From Bacillota bacterium (lineage in GTDB: Bacteria; Bacillota; Clostridia; Oscillospirales; Acutalibacteraceae): a stretch of DNA of 64,000 bases. The stretch covers positions 70,038 to 134,037 of the forward strand of contig JAEWDK010000007.1 in NCBI GenBank assembly GCA_023390175.1, written 5' to 3'. A program made the position numbers and the translations under genes. Every line of letters begins with the position of its first letter. Positions within the stretch are counted from its first letter, which is position 1. Shown piece by piece: positions 60,261 through 64,000 of the stretch. The notes below the pieces were generated by a model, which saw only the letters and a program-made list of their open reading frames with translations, was not told the origin of the DNA and did not search any database.

Positions 60261-61742
60261 TTATGCCCCTTTGGCAACCTTATCAAGGATCAATTCTTTT
60301 CCGGAAATCCCAGGAGCTGTCATGCTGTAGGCGTTCAAAATAATATCCAGCTTCTTTTGGTCAAGAATATTTTCATTCAGAATTAATTCGCGAATAGAAA
60401 TGTTTTTAGCCAAAGCTTCTTTGGCTAGTTTTGCGGACTTGGCATAACCAATATGGGGGCAGAGTGCAGTTACAATGCCAACACTGGAATCTAGGAGGAA
60501 TTTGCAGCGTTCCTCATTTGCTGTAATTCCTTCGATGCAGTTGTTGACAAAGGTATCAATCGCGTTGCCCAGCATGTCAATGGACTGAAACAGGCAGTCA
60601 AACACAACTGGCTCAAATGCATTCAATTCAAGCTGACCAGCCTCAACGGCCATGGCAATCGTGACATCATTACCAGTGACTTTAAATGCCACCTGACTCA
60701 CAACTTCCGGAATTACAGGATTCACTTTACCGGGCATGATGGAAGATCCATTTTGCTTTGCAGGCAGGTTAATTTCTCCCAAGCCTGTTTTGGGTCCAGA
60801 GGACATCAATCTCAAATCATTGGCAATTTTCGAAATGGAAATTGCACAGTTTTTAATAGCGCTAGATACAGATGCAAAACAGTCAATATTCTGCGTTGCG
60901 TCAATCAGATCATCAGCCTGCTGAAACGGAATGCCGGTAATAGCAGCCAGAGACTGTGTGATAATGGAACAGTACGTTTCATCTGCATTCAGACCTGTGC
61001 CAACTGCTGTTCCACCCATATTGATCGTGTAAAGCTCGGTTTCTGCCTTGCTAATACGGTTAACGCCTCTATCCACAGCGGTAGCATATGCATGAAACTC
61101 CTGCCCCAGGCGAATAGGCACAGCATCCTGTAACTGCGTCCGTCCCATTTTAATTACGGAATCAAACTCCTTAGCCTTCTTTGCAAAGGAATTCCGGAGC
61201 GTTCTCAGTTTCGCCTCAAGAGTATGCAGTAGAACAATGGTCGTAATTTTACCTGCAGTCGGAATGACATCATTGGTGGATTGTCCAAAGTTCACGTGAT
61301 CATTCGGATGAATAACGGAATAATCTCCTTTTGCCTTGCCCAAATACTCGATAGCAATATTGGCAATGACTTCGTTGGCATTCATATTCATAGAAGTTCC
61401 TGCACTGCCTTGAATCGGATCAACAATAAACTGATTGTGATAGTTGCCCTCAATAATTTGATCGCAAGCATATTCAATTGCTTTTGCAATTTTCTGATCC
61501 AAAACTCCTGCGGAAGCGTTGGCCACTGCACAGGCTTTCTTTAGAAGTGCTAAGCTTTTAATCATTTCAGGATGCATTTGCGTGCCGGTAATGGGGAAAT
61601 TCTCTAAAGCGCGAACAGAATGAACGCCATAATAGGCTTCGCAAGGAACATCTTTGCTTCCGATGGAATCGTGTTCTAAACGCACGTTGTTCTTGTGTTG
61701 CGCTTCTTCAATCTGCTGATTCACTGTTTCCTTTGTATCCAT
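60261..61742 (-). CDS. aspA: Aspartate ammonia-lyase
   Basis: Deaminates aspartate to fumarate. The 493-residue product is in the fumarase/aspartase superfamily; aspartase-type sequence is QGSAGTSMNMNANEVIANIA, FGQSTNDVIPTAGKIT, GRTQLQDAVPIRLGQEFHAY and the flexible loop GSSIMPGKVNPVIPEVVSQV. Residues 1-15 extend slightly beyond the usual start. GAGGGAG lies before ATG 61742 and a clear promoter is upstream. First gene of the operon with fumarase and malic enzyme. Confidence 0.92.
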   Translation of the reverse strand: MDTKETVNQQIEEAQHKNNVRLEHDSIGSKDVPCEAYYGVHSVRALENFPITGTQMHPEMIKSLALLKKACAVANASAGVLDQKIAKAIEYACDQIIEGNYHNQFIVDPIQGSAGTSMNMNANEVIANIAIEYLGKAKGDYSVIHPNDHVNFGQSTNDVIPTAGKITTIVLLHTLEAKLRTLRNSFAKKAKEFDSVIKMGRTQLQDAVPIRLGQEFHAYATAVDRGVNRISKAETELYTINMGGTAVGTGLNADETYCSIITQSLAAITGIPFQQADDLIDATQNIDCFASVSSAIKNCAISISKIANDLRLMSSGPKTGLGEINLPAKQNGSSIMPGKVNPVIPEVVSQVAFKVTGNDVTIAMAVEAGQLELNAFEPVVFDCLFQSIDMLGNAIDTFVNNCIEGITANEERCKFLLDSSVGIVTALCPHIGYAKSAKLAKEALAKNISIRELILNENILDQKKLDIILNAYSMTAPGISGKELILDKVAKGA

Positions 61743-61789
61743 AAAGCTCCCTCTTTCGTGTTTTTATGTACCCTCTTCAAGGCGCTCTA

Positions 61790-61818
61790 AGTATAACGCT
61801 CCAGTTTTTTATTTTCAA
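61790..61818 (-). promoter_or_regulatory. Promoter of the aspA operon
   Basis: On the minus strand TTGAAA (61813-61818), 17-base spacer, TATACT (61790-61795), about 48 bases before the start codon. Confidence 0.75.
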
Positions 61819-62208
61819 ATACAAATACTTTTATAAATATTATATAGAAAATTATATAACTAGGTGCCGCACCAGCAAAAATCACTTCTTAGAAACATGA
61901 CATATAGATAAATAAAAATTTGCAATAGCGGTATAAAATTTCCAGATTATCATGCGACATTTGTGTTTCACAGCCTGATTCGATGCTGTCCATGCTGGAA
62001 TGGCTGTGCATAATTTATCTGATGGTGCCTAAATGTGCGTCAGAGCGACTGTGCGCCGTCCTTCGTGGGTAACCGCAAGAGCACGGTGAGGCGGCATACA
62101 TTCAGGTCGTGCAGGAGGCCTTTAGAGGGTACAACATGAGCTGTCAATCTGGTAGCATATGGGCAGCTTGCGAAACCCACAATATAGGTCTCGCATTCTT
62201 TTTTTTAC
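61819..62208. other. Spacer between aspA and the LysR gene
   Basis: About 390 bases with no gene I can support. It holds a TATTGCAA motif on the minus strand (61920-61927) roughly 100 bases upstream of the aspA promoter, and a GC-richer stretch around 62030-62180 that may be a decayed insert but was not identified. Confidence 0.45.
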
Positions 62209-62223
62209 ACACGCACAGCGTGT
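62209..62223. promoter_or_regulatory. Candidate LysR binding site
   Basis: Inverted repeat ACACGC-ACA-GCGTGT within TTACACACGC...GTGTAA, 44 bases before the lysR start codon and next to a TATAAT-like box at 62241-62246. Such sites upstream of the regulator gene are typical of LysR autoregulation. Confidence 0.5.
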
Positions 62224-62266
62224 AATTTAAGATAATTTTATATAATTATTTATACAGGAGGCTGCA

Positions 62267-63202
62267 ATGTTTGCTAATAAAGAGTATGTTTACGAGGTTT
62301 ACAAAGAAAGAAGCTTTTCAAAAGCGGCGGAAAACCTATATATTTCCCAGCCTTCATTGAGTCTGACAATAAAAAAAGTCGAGAGTCGGATTGGCTCTCA
62401 ACTTTTTGACCGCAGCACTAACCCTATACAGTTGACCGAAAGTGGGGTGGAATATATCAGATGCATAGAACGAATTATGGATATTGAAAATGGGTATCAA
62501 AACTTTCTGAACGAGCTAAATGAGCTGAAAGTAGGAAGCCTTACTATTGGGGCCAGCAATTTTTTTACCTCTTATATTCTCCCTACATATATCACTCGTT
62601 TTATGTCAGAATATCCAAAGATAAAAGTTAATCTTGTAGAAGCGGACACTGTAACCCTTGAAAAAAAACTTTTTGCAGGTGATCTGGACCTTATCGTTGA
62701 AAATTGCAATTTAGATGATAATATATACAAAAAACTCCATTTTTACCGGGAACAGTTGATTTTGGCGGTACCTGAAAAACTTCTTAAAAACAAAGCGGTA
62801 AAAAAATACAGACTGACGACCGATGACATTATCCAAGACATCCACAAGGATCCCAAAACGGCTGCTGCTCCTTTGAAATTGTTTGAGGATACCCCCTTTA
62901 TTTTACTTAGACAGGGTAACGATACCAGAAGCAGGGCAGAACTTATATTTGCAGAACATGGCATGCATCCCATGATCATTTTGGAGTTAGATCAGTTAGC
63001 CACGGCCTATAATACTGCTTGCCACGGCTTGGGCGCTACGCTGGTTAGCGATACCTTGGTAAAAAAAACCTTACCGGATGCCCGCATTGCATACTTTAAG
63101 ATCGATAGCAGAAATGTGGAGAGGGAAAACTACTTCTATCATAAAACAAATAAGTATATCACTAGGGCAATGCAGGAATTCCTGAACTTAACGCAGGCTT
63201 AA
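62267..63202 (+). CDS. LysR-family transcriptional regulator
   Basis: A 311-residue regulator: N-terminal winged HTH (VYKERSFSKAAENLYISQPS, then LSLTIKKVESRIGSQLFDRS) and a C-terminal periplasmic-binding-like effector domain beginning near GSLTIGASNFFTSYILPTYI. It is divergent from the aspA operon, so control of aspartate catabolism is likely; the effector may be aspartate, fumarate or a related acid (inference). GGAGG lies before ATG 62267. Confidence 0.88.
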   Translation: MFANKEYVYEVYKERSFSKAAENLYISQPSLSLTIKKVESRIGSQLFDRSTNPIQLTESGVEYIRCIERIMDIENGYQNFLNELNELKVGSLTIGASNFFTSYILPTYITRFMSEYPKIKVNLVEADTVTLEKKLFAGDLDLIVENCNLDDNIYKKLHFYREQLILAVPEKLLKNKAVKKYRLTTDDIIQDIHKDPKTAAAPLKLFEDTPFILLRQGNDTRSRAELIFAEHGMHPMIILELDQLATAYNTACHGLGATLVSDTLVKKTLPDARIAYFKIDSRNVERENYFYHKTNKYITRAMQEFLNLTQA

Positions 63203-63560
63203 GAGTCGGCAAAACAGTGTATGGAGCAAATGGCTCTTGTAAGTCATAAAGAATAAAAATTCCATGCAAAGATGATTTTATTACTATAAAGCTTTGATGA
63301 AAAGAGCTAACGCCCTGTAGAGAGCGTGGCAGTAACATAGTCAATTGAAAAGAAGATAGCTAAAGACACATCATTCTATATGTCTGGCAACCTCAGATGC
63401 GTTCCATATCGCGTATATAATATTTGAAACTTTACATTTGCTATGCCTAGAAGTTATGAAAGCAGCCGACAACAACGGTATTGAGATTGATAAAAAACTT
63501 GAAAATGCAAGTTAATATGTGCTCTTTTTCTGATGAATATTTTACAGGCGTTAAGATTTA
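63203..63560. other. Right-end spacer of the element
   Basis: About 360 bases without a supportable gene between lysR and the putative arm sites. AT-rich; one 19-codon open stretch near 63457 (MKAADNNGIEIDKKLENAS) could be a relic but is too short to assign. Confidence 0.45.
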
Positions 63561-63589
63561 GGTATCCCATGGTATCCTGAGCGGTATCC
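63561..63589 (+). other. Candidate integrase arm sites, right end
   Basis: Three direct copies of GGTATCC at 63561-63567, 63571-63577 and 63583-63589, the same orientation and 10-base phasing as the pair near the left end (31687-31703). They lie about 105 bases from the half-tRNA-Thr. Confidence 0.6.
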
Positions 63590-63694
63590 ACTCAAATTCT
63601 GATAAAAATAGGGCTTAACAACAAACCCAGTGTACAAGCCATTTAGGGAGCTTGCATAGCTCTGGAAAACTCGCAATAATTCCTATATGCAAGT

Positions 63695-63739
63695 TTTGTA
63701 ATCAGCAGGTCGTAGGTTCAAGTCCTATTGCCAGCTCCA
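63695..63739 (+). other. 3' half of tRNA-Thr at the right end (attachment site remnant)
   Basis: 45 bases from the anticodon loop to CCA. The first 18 are identical to tRNA-Thr at 31330-31347; the T-arm GTAGG-TTCAAGT-CCTAT pairs fully and TGCCAGC-T-CCA is the same acceptor 3' strand. There is no 5' half, so it cannot make a tRNA. It looks like the displaced host 3' end (attR) left by integration into tRNA-Thr. Confidence 0.75.
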
Positions 63740-63802
63740 TTTGTTAATAAAGCGTTCGTTTAGAATATTTTATTTTAAACTGCGCATTATTATATATAAT
63801 AT

Positions 63803-63888
63803 GGGAGAGTTCCCGAGTGGCCAAAGGGGGCAGACTGTAAATCTGTTGCTTTATAGCTTCGATGGTCCGAATCCATCCTCTCCCACCA
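63803..63888 (+). tRNA. tRNA-Tyr (anticodon GTA), right copy
   Basis: 86 bases identical to 31424-31509, with CCA and its own terminator. It follows the half-tRNA-Thr by 63 bases, in the same Thr-Tyr order as at the left. A TATATAAT box lies directly before it but too near to serve as its own -10 region, so whether this copy is expressed is unclear. Confidence 0.93.
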
Positions 63889-63924
63889 AAAGCAGTATGT
63901 TTGAAAGAGCATACTGCTTTTTTT
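63889..63924 (+). terminator. Terminator after tRNA-Tyr, right copy
   Basis: Perfect stem AAAGCAGTATG / CATACTGCTTT followed by T-run. Confidence 0.85.
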
Positions 63925-63979
63925 CTGTATAAAAGCAAAATTGAAAGTTCGGGAGGATGGATTCGGAAGCCCGTAAGGA

Positions 63980-64000
63980 AAACGTGCCGGCGGCACGTTT
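63980..64000. other. Palindrome at the right edge
   Basis: Perfect 9-bp stem AAACGTGCC / GGCACGTTT with a GGC loop; it may continue beyond the window. Confidence 0.5.

Larger units (their letters stand above)
31330..63712. mobile_element. Integrated element of about 32 kb at tRNA-Thr/tRNA-Tyr
   Basis: The 18 bases TTTGTAATCAGCAGGTCG occur in intact tRNA-Thr (31330-31347) and again at 63695-63712, where they open a 3' half-tRNA-Thr followed by a second tRNA-Tyr. Between them lie a tyrosine integrase near the left end, a serine recombinase, replication-like genes, unknown genes and metabolic cargo. GGTATCC repeats near both ends look like integrase arm sites. There are no relaxase, type IV secretion, capsid or terminase genes, so it is not a self-transmissible ICE or a full prophage as seen. 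The exact ends are inferred; the tRNA-Tyr copies offer a second possible boundary. Confidence 0.75.

Noticed and set aside
31200..63700. A conjugative element or complete prophage
   Set aside because: No relaxase, coupling protein, type IV secretion, terminase, portal or capsid gene is visible; only integration, replication-like and cargo genes.

Overview
The window looks like a chromosome segment from a spore-forming, anaerobic Clostridia bacterium of the Oscillospiraceae/Ruminococcaceae type. The basis is the spoVAC-spoVAD pair, a GTP-type PEP carboxykinase, class II-type glycyl-tRNA synthetase, tandem DegV proteins, good AGGAGG ribosome binding sites and TTGACA/TATAAT promoters, and moderately GC-rich core genes with AT-rich spacers. 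The genus is inference.

Region 1 (1 to about 31.5 kb) is ordinary core chromosome. It holds the end of nadE, a lytic transglycosylase, spoVAC/spoVAD, a phosphohexomutase, an ABC ATPase with an apparent ATA start, an extracellular ComEC-type hydrolase, two DegV proteins, dusB, polA, an RlmA-type methyltransferase, a GT-C-like membrane protein, rimI, tsaD, pckG, a purine permease, rsmE, dcd, an SDR, two lipoproteins, glyS and gtrA, and it ends in a tRNA-Pro / tRNA-Thr / tRNA-Tyr group. Several spacers carry a MITE-like family of palindromic repeats.

Region 2 (about 31.3 to 63.7 kb) is an integrated element of about 32 kb. An 18-bp identity in the anticodon region of tRNA-Thr occurs at both ends, the right copy being a 3' half-tRNA, and a complete second tRNA-Tyr lies just outside or at the right end. 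Direct GGTATCC repeats, two near the left end and three near the right end, look like integrase arm sites. From left to right the element carries: a three-gene cassette of unknown function (nucleoid-associated NA37 protein, four-TM protein, unknown 314-aa protein); a tyrosine integrase with a fused excisionase-like HTH; a serine recombinase; a GC-rich non-coding block; two distantly paralogous unknown proteins around an HNH-like protein; two secreted proteins and a divergent XRE regulator; a 63-bp tandem repeat; an amidoligase/gamma-glutamylcyclotransferase pair; and a replication-like module (D12 adenine methylase, DUF927-like ATPase, small protein). No conjugation or virion genes are visible.

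The right part of the same element (50.2 to 63.2 kb) is metabolic cargo: a YjeM-like amino acid permease, two PepV-like M20 dipeptidases, a GntR regulator, asparaginase, malic enzyme, fumarase, aspartase and a LysR regulator. Together the enzymes make a complete route from peptides or asparagine through aspartate, fumarate and malate to pyruvate plus ammonia. Gene relics (serine dehydratase, malic enzyme C-terminus, an oxidoreductase C-terminus, a fumarase C-terminus) lie between these genes, so the cluster has been reshuffled. A shared TATTGCAA motif upstream of the permease, gntR and aspartase suggests common GntR control.
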